NCBI GenBank assembly: GCA_021204565.1
Contig: JAJPZE010000070.1
Span: forward strand, 2,694-16,456
Length of the DNA: 13,763 bases
Direction of reading: 5' to 3'
From: Prevotella sp.
Lineage (GTDB): Bacteria > Bacteroidota > Bacteroidia > Bacteroidales > Bacteroidaceae
Position numbers and translations under genes: made by a program
In this document: positions 1 through 6,869 of the stretch, piece by piece
How the letters are laid out: each line of letters starts with the position of its first letter
Position numbering within the stretch: position 1 is the stretch's first letter
Notes under the pieces: generated by a model
What the model was told of the DNA's origin: nothing
Seen by the model: only the letters and a program-made list of their open reading frames with translations
The model's database searches: none

Positions 1-121
1 AGCTCCGGCTGCACTCGGCATCGAGCGAGCTCGTGCTCTCGTTTGCACGAACCTTGACTACCGTCGAGCTCCGGCTGCACTCGGCATCGAGCGAGCTCGT
101 GCTCTCGTTTGCACGAACCTT
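1..121. repeat. 66-bp direct tandem repeat (two copies visible)
   Basis: Bases 1-55 are repeated exactly at 67-121, with an 11-bp linker at 56-66, giving a period of 66 bp. The first copy is cut by the window edge, so more units may lie beyond it. Each unit contains GAGCTC hexamers (27-32; 66-71 spans the junction) and short complementary segments such as CTCG/CGAG around ATGC, so it could form small hairpins. The period is a multiple of three, so on the minus strand the repeat stays in frame within the partial exported ORF. The GC-rich, locally palindromic character suggests a dispersed intergenic-type repeat, but that cannot be tested in one window. Confidence 0.9.
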
Positions 122-181
122 CTCCGAATGTATTGCGAGACCGCACGTAAGGAATAAAGAGAGTAATATTAGTTTGTTCAT
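1..181 (-). CDS. Partial exported ORF with in-frame 22-residue repeats (C-terminus off window)
   Basis: I do not recognise this gene. An ATG at 181-179 opens a frame with no stop down to base 1 (60 codons seen). It begins MNKLILLSLFLTCGLAIHSE, a plausible Sec signal peptide with Lys3 and a hydrophobic core at residues 4-17. The FLTC around Cys13 is a poor lipobox. From residue 21 the protein is a 22-residue unit starting KVRANESTSS, followed by a second copy running off the edge. The ATG lies 15 bp after the epimerase stop, close to the 12-13 bp gaps elsewhere in this operon, so it could be the next operon gene. Against a real gene, the repeat looks like a DNA-level element and could have disrupted an older coding sequence. 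The alternative is non-coding 3' sequence. Confidence 0.42.
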   Translation of the reverse strand, partial: MNKLILLSLFLTCGLAIHSEKVRANESTSSLDAECSRSSTVVKVRANESTSSLDAECSRS

Positions 182-196
182 ATTCTTGTTGCGTCA

Positions 197-1423
197 TTAT
201 TCATTATTTATCCTTTCGATTAGTTCGAGGCACATACGGGAGTTGTGATAGGGGCATTTCCAGAAGCCCGCCCTGTCGTCGCGGGTGTTGATATTGCCGT
301 ATCCGTCGCGGCTCCAATACCATTCCCCGCGCTCGTAATCTACCAGGTTATCCTTTATATATTGCAGGCAATGCGTTGCGATATCCAACGCGCGACGCTC
401 TCCGAAGTGCTGATATATGTTATAAAAGCCGACCACCGCTTCGGCTTGCACCCACCAATGACGGGCGTCGTCAACGTATCCCGTGCCGGGATCTGCTTCG
501 TGCGTCATTGAGCCGTCGGCGTTAAGACCTTTCTCCGACGCCCCGGCCACGAGACGCACTACCGGCGCTACACGCGCTAATACATCGTTATCGCCGAGCG
601 TCAACGCCGCCTCGTGCAGCAGCCAAGAGCATTCAATATCGTGCCCGTAGCTCTCCCGCCGCCCCGCGCCGCGCGTCCAATCCATATTGAAGAATAAGTC
701 GAGGTGGTGCGTATCGGGGTTGAGTATACGGTCTGTGAAGATGTTTATAATGCCGCGCAATGCTTTCTCCACCCGTTTGCCGGTATCGCTATCCTCTTGT
801 CCCCTCTCTTTTAAGCAACGGTAAAGATTCGTATAAGGCTCAAGGATATGGAGATGAGTGTTCTGCGACTTGGGGTAATTCGCGTCCAAATCGGACAAAC
901 GGACATCCGCCAGCGGTTTCCACGTGCGTGATAACGCCTCGATATACCCGCCGTAAACGGGGTCTGCGGCGTGCGTCTCTATGGTGTCAAACAGCTCAAC
1001 AGCCTTGTCGAGCGTTGCTTTATCGCCCGTTGCACGCGCGTATTCCGTCAGTCCGTAGAGGGCGAAGCCGAGGGCGTAAAACTGTTTCTTGGTGTCCGCC
1101 GGACGCCCCGCGCTATCCACCGACCAATAAATACCGCCGTATTCGTTGTCGAAGAAATATTCCAAGAGATAATCCTTTGCACGTTTTGCCGGGGCGAGAT
1201 ACTCCTCCTTGCCTAATATGCGGTATGCGGCGGAGAAGCTCCAAAGGATACGGGCGTTGAGCACACCGCCCTTTATGGCATCCCGCTCTATAACGCCGTC
1301 GCCGCGCATCCGCCCGTAAAAGCCCCCGCGCTCGTTATCCTGCATATTGTCTAACCAAAACCGCAGGATATTATTCTCTACGATGTCGCGTATCTCTTCG
1401 ATATTAATTGGATTGTCTGTCAT
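197..1423 (-). CDS. Mannobiose/cellobiose 2-epimerase (AGE family)
   Basis: A 408-residue cytoplasmic enzyme of the N-acylglucosamine 2-epimerase (AGE) fold, an (alpha/alpha)6 barrel, at the usual length for cellobiose 2-epimerases. In this context it should epimerise the reducing-end mannose of beta-1,4-mannobiose to glucose, giving Man-beta-1,4-Glc for the GH130 phosphorylase. Family-typical motifs are NTHLHILEPYTNLYR (His190, His192), SYGHDIECSWLL (His261) and FWKCPYHNSRMCLE (His393). The histidines in the last two motifs match the general acid/base pair known for the family. There is no signal peptide. The ATG at 1423-1421 overlaps the symporter TGA as ATGA, so translation is probably coupled. 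The family also includes renin-binding-protein-like GlcNAc 2-epimerases; the motifs and neighbours favour the disaccharide enzyme. Confidence 0.93.
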   Translation of the reverse strand: MTDNPINIEEIRDIVENNILRFWLDNMQDNERGGFYGRMRGDGVIERDAIKGGVLNARILWSFSAAYRILGKEEYLAPAKRAKDYLLEYFFDNEYGGIYWSVDSAGRPADTKKQFYALGFALYGLTEYARATGDKATLDKAVELFDTIETHAADPVYGGYIEALSRTWKPLADVRLSDLDANYPKSQNTHLHILEPYTNLYRCLKERGQEDSDTGKRVEKALRGIINIFTDRILNPDTHHLDLFFNMDWTRGAGRRESYGHDIECSWLLHEAALTLGDNDVLARVAPVVRLVAGASEKGLNADGSMTHEADPGTGYVDDARHWWVQAEAVVGFYNIYQHFGERRALDIATHCLQYIKDNLVDYERGEWYWSRDGYGNINTRDDRAGFWKCPYHNSRMCLELIERINNE

Positions 1424-2811
1424 TGGTTGCGTATCTCTGCGAGTTTGGCGTTAATACGGCGCATTGCCCGTTTGCTCAACGGATAAAAGAAGAGAATGAC
1501 GAGCATTATCGCAGCTACGGTGGCGGGGAAGTAACTCATTGTCAGCTTCATACCGAGTATCGCGCTTGTCGTCTGCTCCGCCGCGTTAGGCACAAGACCG
1601 AAGCCGCCGAGTATCCACATCACCGCCGAACCGGCGATGGCTCCGCCGAACTTCTGCGCCATAGAGCCCGACGAGAACACCAAACCCGTAGAGGCGGAGC
1701 CGTTGACCGCCTGACTGTAATCCGCCACGTCGGCATACATGCTCCATACCAACGGCGAGACGATACCGGTGAAGAGCGATGTTAGTATCTGCAACACGAG
1801 TATCCAAATATACCCCGCATTGGTTGATGTCGGCAGATAAAAGAACGCGATGCTGAATATAACCAGCGCTATGCTCGACACTATGAACGCCGGCTTCTTC
1901 CCCCCGGTTATATTCGACACCGGCACAGCCAACGCCACGCCAATCATATTGCATACTTCCCCGACGGCAAGGAACACGCCGGCGAAGAAAAGGAACGACA
2001 CGAAGCCGAGGTCAATGCCAGCTTGTTCGCCGATAAGGTATTTGAAATAAAACGCCGCGGTAGAGCCGCGCAACGTATTAAACAGATTAGTACATAAGGC
2101 GACACAAGTCAGGAGCCACCACGGCTTGTTCCTTACGAGCGAACCTATATCGGTCCGGATAGAGGCGGACGGAGTCGGCTTTATATGCTCGCGCGTCATA
2201 GAGAAGCAGACGAGGAACATCAGCAGACACGCGGCGGCAACGACGTACATAGCGTGTTGCCAGCCGACTTGAGCGTTTAATATCTCGTCCGCCCCCGTGC
2301 CTTTAAGCAAGTTTACCAACGGCTCCCAAGCGAAGAGAGCAATGAACGAGCCGCCATAAGCGAAGAACATACGGAACGAAGAGAATATCGTCTTTTCGTC
2401 GGAGCTGTCCGTCATTACGCCGAGCATTGAGCCGTAAGGGACGTTTATGCCCGTATACACCGTCATCATAAGGATATACGTGGCGTATGCCCAGACGAGC
2501 TTGCCCGTCTCGCCGAAGTGCGGAGTGGTGAACAGCAAGCAACCGGCAAGGGCGAACGGCGCGGCAAACCACAACAAGAACGGACGGTACTTCCCCCAAC
2601 GTGTATGCGTGCGGTCGGCAATCGCACCCATCATAGGGTCGGACACCGTGTCCCAGATACGCGTTACAAGCATCAGCATACCCGTCGCGCCGAGCGACAA
2701 ACCGAATACGTCGGCATAGAATATCGGCAGATAATAACTGAATATCTTCCAGAACATCGACGAAGCCATATCGCCGAAGCCGTACCCTATCTTCTCTTTT
2801 ATCGTACTCAT
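1420..2811 (-). CDS. GPH-family sugar:cation symporter (putative mannobiose transporter)
   Basis: A 463-residue inner-membrane transporter of the glycoside-pentoside-hexuronide:cation symporter family (MelB/XylP-like, major facilitator superfamily), with about 12 hydrophobic segments. Family signatures are the N-terminal IGYGFGDMASSMFWKIF and the loop after the second helix, DPMMGAIADRTHTRWGKYRP. The C-terminal half has the family-typical MYADVADYSQ. Lying between the GH130 phosphorylase and the epimerase, it most likely carries beta-1,4-mannobiose or related disaccharides from periplasm to cytoplasm. Its stop overlaps the epimerase start (ATGA). The start at 2811 is chosen because the protein aligns from its first residues with the family and the codon follows an AT-rich stretch. 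Unusually, the same start and first 13 codons recur twice upstream at 2921 and 3031 in decayed copies that end in stops. Substrate is inferred from context. Confidence 0.93.
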   Translation of the reverse strand: MSTIKEKIGYGFGDMASSMFWKIFSYYLPIFYADVFGLSLGATGMLMLVTRIWDTVSDPMMGAIADRTHTRWGKYRPFLLWFAAPFALAGCLLFTTPHFGETGKLVWAYATYILMMTVYTGINVPYGSMLGVMTDSSDEKTIFSSFRMFFAYGGSFIALFAWEPLVNLLKGTGADEILNAQVGWQHAMYVVAAACLLMFLVCFSMTREHIKPTPSASIRTDIGSLVRNKPWWLLTCVALCTNLFNTLRGSTAAFYFKYLIGEQAGIDLGFVSFLFFAGVFLAVGEVCNMIGVALAVPVSNITGGKKPAFIVSSIALVIFSIAFFYLPTSTNAGYIWILVLQILTSLFTGIVSPLVWSMYADVADYSQAVNGSASTGLVFSSGSMAQKFGGAIAGSAVMWILGGFGLVPNAAEQTTSAILGMKLTMSYFPATVAAIMLVILFFYPLSKRAMRRINAKLAEIRNQ

Positions 2812-2921
2812 AATATTAATATCTTAACTGAATATCTCCCGGAACATCGACGAAGACATCATTTTATAGCCGCAGGCGCTTCGCCGAAGCCGTACCCTAT
2901 CTTCTCTTTTATCGTACTCAT
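2812..2921 (-). pseudogene. Decayed copy 2 of the symporter 5' end, with two mini-ORFs
   Basis: This copy is identical to the unit at 2922-3031. It holds a 20-residue ORF at 2921-2859 that matches the first 13 residues of the transporter, and an overlapping 12-residue ORF at 2862-2824. Twelve AT-rich bases separate it from the true symporter ATG at 2811. Because the unit length (110) is not a multiple of three, neither copy can be read through into the intact gene in frame. Confidence 0.75.
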
Positions 2922-3031
2922 AATATTAATATCTTAACTGAATATCTCCCGGAACATCGACGAAGACATCATTTTATAGCCGCAGGCGCTTCGCCGAAGC
3001 CGTACCCTATCTTCTCTTTTATCGTACTCAT
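2922..3031 (-). pseudogene. Decayed copy 1 of the symporter 5' end, with two mini-ORFs
   Basis: Reading 3031 downward, the copy starts ATG (MSTIKEKIGYGFG, as in the intact transporter), diverges after codon 13 to EAPAAIK and stops at TGA (2971-2969), making a 20-residue ORF. An ATG at 2972-2970 overlaps that stop (ATGA) and opens a 12-residue ORF, MMSSSMFREIFS, ending TAA at 2936-2934. This resembles transporter residues MASSMFWKIFS in another frame. The first ATG shares one base with the GH130 stop (TAATG). These are best read as truncated remnants; whether the mini-ORFs are translated is unknown. Confidence 0.75.
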
Positions 3032-4203
3032 TACATATTAGTCTGTCTGTTCCGTTCTATAAGCCGCTTTATTGTACTGACCGACGCGCCGGTCGTATAT
3101 CCGTCAGGCGGAGTGTTAAGACAATAATCCGTGAGCCGCTCAACGGTTGAAGTTGCAACGTGCAGACGTGTGTCCGACGAGGCGTAATAGATGAATACCG
3201 TGCCGTCGTCGTCGGCAATCCAACCGTTGGAGAATACGACATTCATCACGTCGCCGATGTATTCATCGCCTTGCGGGGCAAGGAAATACCCGCCCGGTTG
3301 TGCGATGACGCGCGCCGGGTCGTCTAATGCGGTCATATACATATAGAGGACATAACGCAACCCGGAGGCGCAAGAGCGTACGCCGTGAGCTAAGTGAAGC
3401 CATCCCCGCGTGGTCTTTATCGGCTGTGGACCCTCGCCGTTCTTAGTTTCCCTTATAGTATGATATTGCCGGGAATTTATTATCCGCTCCTCTTTTATCT
3501 CCGCGTGCGTGATGTCGTCGACCAACGCCCAACCGATACCGCCGCCGCCCCCCGTATCGATAAATCCGTCTTGCGGGCGGGTGTACAGTGCATATTTACC
3601 GTTGATAAATTCGGGGTGAAGCACTACGTTACGTTGTTGCGACGCGGACTTCAAGTCGGGCAGACGTTGCCAGATATCAAAGTCCTTTGTCCGCGCTATC
3701 GCACACGAAGCCGTAGCGGCGGATAAGTCGCCGGGACGGTTATCGTCGTGCCGCTCGGCACAGAACAATCCGTATATCCAACCGTCCTCGTGCGCCGTAA
3801 GCCGCATATCATAGATATTCACCGCCGGCACATCCGCCTCCGGCATGGTTATCGGTTCGGGGCGGAAGCGAAAGTTATCTACGCCGTTATCCGACTCCGC
3901 CACGGCAAAGAAGCTCTTGCGGTCGGCTCCCTCAACACGCGCAACAAGCAGATACTTCCCCCGCCATTTAATCGCTCCGGCATTGAGAACGGCATTCATC
4001 ATTATCCGTTGCATAAGATATGGATTGGTTCGCTCGCATAAATCATAACGCCATTCTATAGGCGTATGCTCCGCCGTAAGGACGGGATAGACATAACGGT
4101 CGTAGATACCATTCCCCGCCATGCATTTAATATTAGGTCGCTTTAGCAGAGCCTCGTGCCCGGCACGCAAGGAGCGTACCCGTTCTGTAAATCCGGTTGT
4201 CAT
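3031..4203 (-). CDS. GH130 4-O-beta-D-mannosyl-D-glucose phosphorylase
   Basis: A 390-residue cytoplasmic five-bladed beta-propeller phosphorylase of GH130, subfamily 1 type. It should convert Man-beta-1,4-Glc plus phosphate to alpha-mannose-1-phosphate and glucose, using the product of the downstream epimerase. Diagnostic segments are YLLVARVEGADRKSFFAVAE (residues 84-103) and NIYDMRLTAHEDGWIYGLF (129-147); Asp132 in YDMRL corresponds to the proton-donor Asp of the family. RTNPYLMQRIMMNAVLNAGA (58-77) and GGGGGIGWALVDD are also typical. There is no signal peptide. The ATG at 4203-4201 overlaps the GH26 stop as ATGA. Subfamily 2 enzymes act on beta-1,4-mannooligosaccharides, but the length, motifs and neighbouring epimerase favour the mannosylglucose enzyme. 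Confidence 0.93.
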   Translation of the reverse strand: MTTGFTERVRSLRAGHEALLKRPNIKCMAGNGIYDRYVYPVLTAEHTPIEWRYDLCERTNPYLMQRIMMNAVLNAGAIKWRGKYLLVARVEGADRKSFFAVAESDNGVDNFRFRPEPITMPEADVPAVNIYDMRLTAHEDGWIYGLFCAERHDDNRPGDLSAATASCAIARTKDFDIWQRLPDLKSASQQRNVVLHPEFINGKYALYTRPQDGFIDTGGGGGIGWALVDDITHAEIKEERIINSRQYHTIRETKNGEGPQPIKTTRGWLHLAHGVRSCASGLRYVLYMYMTALDDPARVIAQPGGYFLAPQGDEYIGDVMNVVFSNGWIADDDGTVFIYYASSDTRLHVATSTVERLTDYCLNTPPDGYTTGASVSTIKRLIERNRQTNM

Positions 4204-5351
4204 TTAATCTTCTTTATATCTTCCGACAGCAGGCATGCTTTACTTTCCGCCAATCGTTTGAAGTCTTCGGCGGTTGCCGCGTCCTTGCTTGCTCCGAAGT
4301 GTTCCTTACACCAATTGCGCCACGGCAGGAAATAAACAATAGGGTAGGGCTCTATCGCGGGCAGCAACACGCGCGACCACCACGTCGGGTCGGGTGAGTT
4401 ACGGTATCCGCATTCGGTTAGGGCCAACAGCTTGCCCCTTGCCTGCGCAATATCGCTCACTATATAAAGGTCGGCGGCGAGCTGATTTACAAACTCCTCC
4501 TCCGTCCCCCATTGATACGCATCTATGCCGATAAGGTCGACGCGGTCGTCGCCCGGATAACGCGTGAGCCACGTATCTAACGTCCAATCGCCTTGCAGGT
4601 TTGGCGAATAAGCCCATACGATGCTGTCGGGCAGACGTTGGCGGATATAGTCCTGCGTCATATTCCACAGCCTGAGATATTCGTCATCGCCGCATACGCC
4701 CCGTCCCCACCAGAACCACGAACCGTTAGCCTCGTGCCAAGGACGGAAGATAACGGGTATCGCATTGCCCTTATCGTCAGTCAGAGATACAAGGAAATCG
4801 GTTACGCGGGAGAGCCGGAGTTGGAAATTATCATACTCGGATCCGCCCTCTAACACACTGCCGCACGTTGCTTTCGGGTTAATCACCTCGCCGGCTAACC
4901 GGCATTGATTGAGCTGCCGCAAGGCATCCACCGCCGCATTATATGCAAGCGTATCCTGTTCAATCCATGCCGTAGTGCCGAGCAACGGATTGCGCGGGTG
5001 CCAGGAAATGGTTATTATCCCCCCGCGCCGGTAATGGTTCCGTATCTCCTCACGTATACGAACGAACGGCACGGAGTCGAGGTTGCATTCGTCGCCAACC
5101 TCTATACCGCCTAACTCGAAGCCCATCACCGCCGGATAGTCGCCCGTGAGCTCCTTCGTATCGCTGCGCCCGATGTCCCAAGCCCACGTAATGCCGTAGA
5201 ACGGATCGTCCTGGTGCCCGTACATCACGCCCTTGCGCCCAATGAGAGCCAAGCGGTGTATAAGCTGTCCGGCGGGAGATGAATTGCTCTTGGCAACGGT
5301 GTGATCCGCCGCCAAGAGCAATATAAAGATGAATCCAAGTATTCGTTTCAT
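4200..5351 (-). CDS. GH26 beta-1,4-mannanase, periplasmic, probably mannobiose-forming
   Basis: A 383-residue GH26 (clan GH-A, TIM-barrel) mannanase. Catalytic residues are visible: acid/base Glu207 in FRPWHEANGSWFWWG and nucleophile Glu313 in LALTECGYR. The N-terminal GVMYGHQDDPFYGITWAWD and ISWHPRNPL (116-124) are typical of GH26 mannanases. Start: the open frame extends to 5393, but the ATG at 5351-5349 gives a clean signal peptide (MKRILGFIFILLLAADHTVA, cleavage near residue 20) and forms an ATGA overlap with the GH5 stop. There is no lipobox, so a soluble periplasmic enzyme is expected, acting on oligosaccharides after SusC import. The B. fragilis homologue in the same gene order is a mannobiose-releasing exo-mannanase; the same mode here is inferred from synteny. 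Confidence 0.93.
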   Translation of the reverse strand: MKRILGFIFILLLAADHTVAKSNSSPAGQLIHRLALIGRKGVMYGHQDDPFYGITWAWDIGRSDTKELTGDYPAVMGFELGGIEVGDECNLDSVPFVRIREEIRNHYRRGGIITISWHPRNPLLGTTAWIEQDTLAYNAAVDALRQLNQCRLAGEVINPKATCGSVLEGGSEYDNFQLRLSRVTDFLVSLTDDKGNAIPVIFRPWHEANGSWFWWGRGVCGDDEYLRLWNMTQDYIRQRLPDSIVWAYSPNLQGDWTLDTWLTRYPGDDRVDLIGIDAYQWGTEEEFVNQLAADLYIVSDIAQARGKLLALTECGYRNSPDPTWWSRVLLPAIEPYPIVYFLPWRNWCKEHFGASKDAATAEDFKRLAESKACLLSEDIKKIK

Positions 5352-6856
5352 TGTGCCGCGAACAGGGCGTTGACTATCTCCTGCTCGTACCACGTCCGGC
5401 TGCTACGGTCGTATAGACCCATCCACCAGAGTCCTGACGTGCCGTATGCTTTCATCTTCGTCGCCATGTACGTTGCATACTTCACGCGCTCCGCCATAGC
5501 CTTCTCCTCGTCTATCGCGCCGAACTCTCCGAAGATGAACGGTATGCCGAGCTCGTTGAAGCGGTTGTAACAGTTGGTAACCACCCCGTCAATCGTCGCT
5601 TCGCAGTCGCTGTCGAAGATAAGTATGTTGTAGTCATACTCCGAGCCGTCGGCATTCTTTCCCGAATTATTATTACAGAAGTTATACGGGTCGTAGCTGT
5701 GTATTGTGCCGTAAAGATGATTTGAATGAACATCTTCGGGCACGGTAAGCTCGTCGAGCGGCACGGTGTTGTTGCCCGTTGCGGAGTAGGTCGTAATGGC
5801 GAGGTTGCGGTATTCGTTGTTGCCTCCCGTTGCCCTTACGGTGTTGACGAAGTCTTGTTGCAGTCGGTTGATTGCGGTGTATGCGCCGTCGCCCGCCGAT
5901 GGTGCCGTCCAGCTGTAACTCTTGTTGAGTATCTCGTTGAACGATTCAAACAAGAGCTTCTCCCCGTAGTCGCGGAACTCCGTTGCAATCTGTTGCCACA
6001 GCTTCTGATAATGTTCGGTCTGCGTCGGATAGCTGTCAAGGTCGGCATAGAGCCAGGCGGCATTATCCGCTCTGCCCTCGTCCTTTGAACCGGTGTCGTG
6101 CTGCACGTTGAGTATGCAATAACATCCCGCGTTAAGCACGTAGTCAACCACTTCTTTCACACGCGCCATCCAGTCGGCATCGATGTTCCAGTCGTCGTCA
6201 ACGTGAGGATACCACGTTACCGGCACGCGGATAATATTAAACCCGGCGGCGGCTATATCGTCGATAATCTCCTGCGTGGTCAGAGGCTGACCCCACGATG
6301 TCTCCCAAACGGACGGACCTTGACTGAAGTCTAACCACGATGAGTTATAATAATCGGGGTTGGCGTCGAGCGTATTGCCCAGATTATAACCGAATGTAAG
6401 GTTGCCCACCATTGCGAACGCCGTCTCGAACGGGTCGTTAGCATCCGCCTCGTTGCCCCGTTGCGTAACGGGGATGGCGAGCGAGAGCCCTCCCGCCTTC
6501 ACGGTTAATGTCGTGGAGCGTGCCGCCCCGCTGTTCGCTTCGACCGACAGCTTGACATACGAGCGGAGGTTGGTTGATGCCGTGTCGGCATATTCCCAGC
6601 CGTATCCCGCGTGCGGCGTAACGGTTATCCAATCGCTGTCCGCGTCGGGCAGAGATACCGTCCAATCGGCATCGGTGTTGATGCTCAGCATACGGAACGA
6701 CGAACCCAACGTAAACTCTATCGACGTTACATCCGTGCCGTTGTAACTAACGGTCAGCCCCGTCGCCGTGCCGGTATCGTCGTCGTCGCTACAGCTCTGA
6801 ACCATCAGAGCCGTAACGAAGAGCGACATTATAATATATATTATTTTCTTATTCAT
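5348..6856 (-). CDS. BACON-GH5 surface endo-glycanase lipoprotein (GH5_4-like; glucomannan/beta-glucan type)
   Basis: A 502-residue lipoprotein: signal peptide with lipobox VQSC (Cys22) followed by SDDDD, the surface-export type signal of Bacteroidota lipoproteins. A BACON domain follows at about 32-135 (ADWTVSLP, SDWITVTP), then a GH5 barrel at about 140-500. Subfamily-4-like features are FGYNLGNTLDA, ETSWGQPLTTQEIIDDI and AAGFNIIRVPVTW. Predicted acid/base is Glu308 (LLFESFNEIL), nucleophile Glu444 (IFGEFG), with His386/Tyr388 in IHSYDPYN. Known GH5_4 enzymes cleave beta-glucans, xyloglucan or glucomannan; beside GH26 and GH130 genes, glucomannan is the best guess. One oddity is NVQHDTG at 250-256, with Gln252 where most GH5 enzymes carry the conserved His. 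The gene starts 13 bp after the SGBP stop. Subfamily was assigned by eye. Confidence 0.87.
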   Translation of the reverse strand: MNKKIIYIIMSLFVTALMVQSCSDDDDTGTATGLTVSYNGTDVTSIEFTLGSSFRMLSINTDADWTVSLPDADSDWITVTPHAGYGWEYADTASTNLRSYVKLSVEANSGAARSTTLTVKAGGLSLAIPVTQRGNEADANDPFETAFAMVGNLTFGYNLGNTLDANPDYYNSSWLDFSQGPSVWETSWGQPLTTQEIIDDIAAAGFNIIRVPVTWYPHVDDDWNIDADWMARVKEVVDYVLNAGCYCILNVQHDTGSKDEGRADNAAWLYADLDSYPTQTEHYQKLWQQIATEFRDYGEKLLFESFNEILNKSYSWTAPSAGDGAYTAINRLQQDFVNTVRATGGNNEYRNLAITTYSATGNNTVPLDELTVPEDVHSNHLYGTIHSYDPYNFCNNNSGKNADGSEYDYNILIFDSDCEATIDGVVTNCYNRFNELGIPFIFGEFGAIDEEKAMAERVKYATYMATKMKAYGTSGLWWMGLYDRSSRTWYEQEIVNALFAAQ

Positions 6857-6869
6857 AATTGTAACTCAC

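Larger units (their letters stand above)
2812..3031. repeat. Two perfect 110-bp tandem repeats between GH130 and symporter genes
   Basis: Bases 2812-2921 and 2922-3031 appear identical over 110 bp. The 41-bp segment ending each unit (2881-2921, 2991-3031) occurs a third time at 2771-2811 as the start of the intact symporter gene. A further 35-bp part of the unit (2825-2859) matches symporter codons at 2735-2769 with 3 mismatches, displaced by an extra 20 bp. The repeat is therefore derived from the 5' end of the transporter gene plus its AT-rich upstream spacer. It forms essentially the whole gap between GH130 and the symporter, in an operon whose other junctions are 4-bp overlaps or gaps of 12-15 bp. 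I see no promoter-like TAnnTTTG in it. Confidence 0.95.

Noticed and set aside
1..121. CRISPR array at the left edge
   Set aside because: The repeat is 55 bp with an 11-bp linker; CRISPR needs shorter repeats with unique spacers of about 30 bp, and no cas gene is present.
122..196. Rho-independent terminator after the epimerase
   Set aside because: No GC stem followed by a T-run is visible on the minus strand here, and an ORF start at 181 suggests that transcription continues.
2812..3031. Insertion sequence or invertible element between GH130 and the symporter
   Set aside because: The units are direct, not inverted, repeats, there is no transposase or recombinase frame, and the content is explained by copies of the neighbouring gene's 5' end.
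5352..5393. Fourteen extra N-terminal codons for GH26
   Set aside because: They lie inside the GH5 coding region and put charged residues before the signal peptide; the ATG at 5351 gives the ATGA overlap used elsewhere in the operon.
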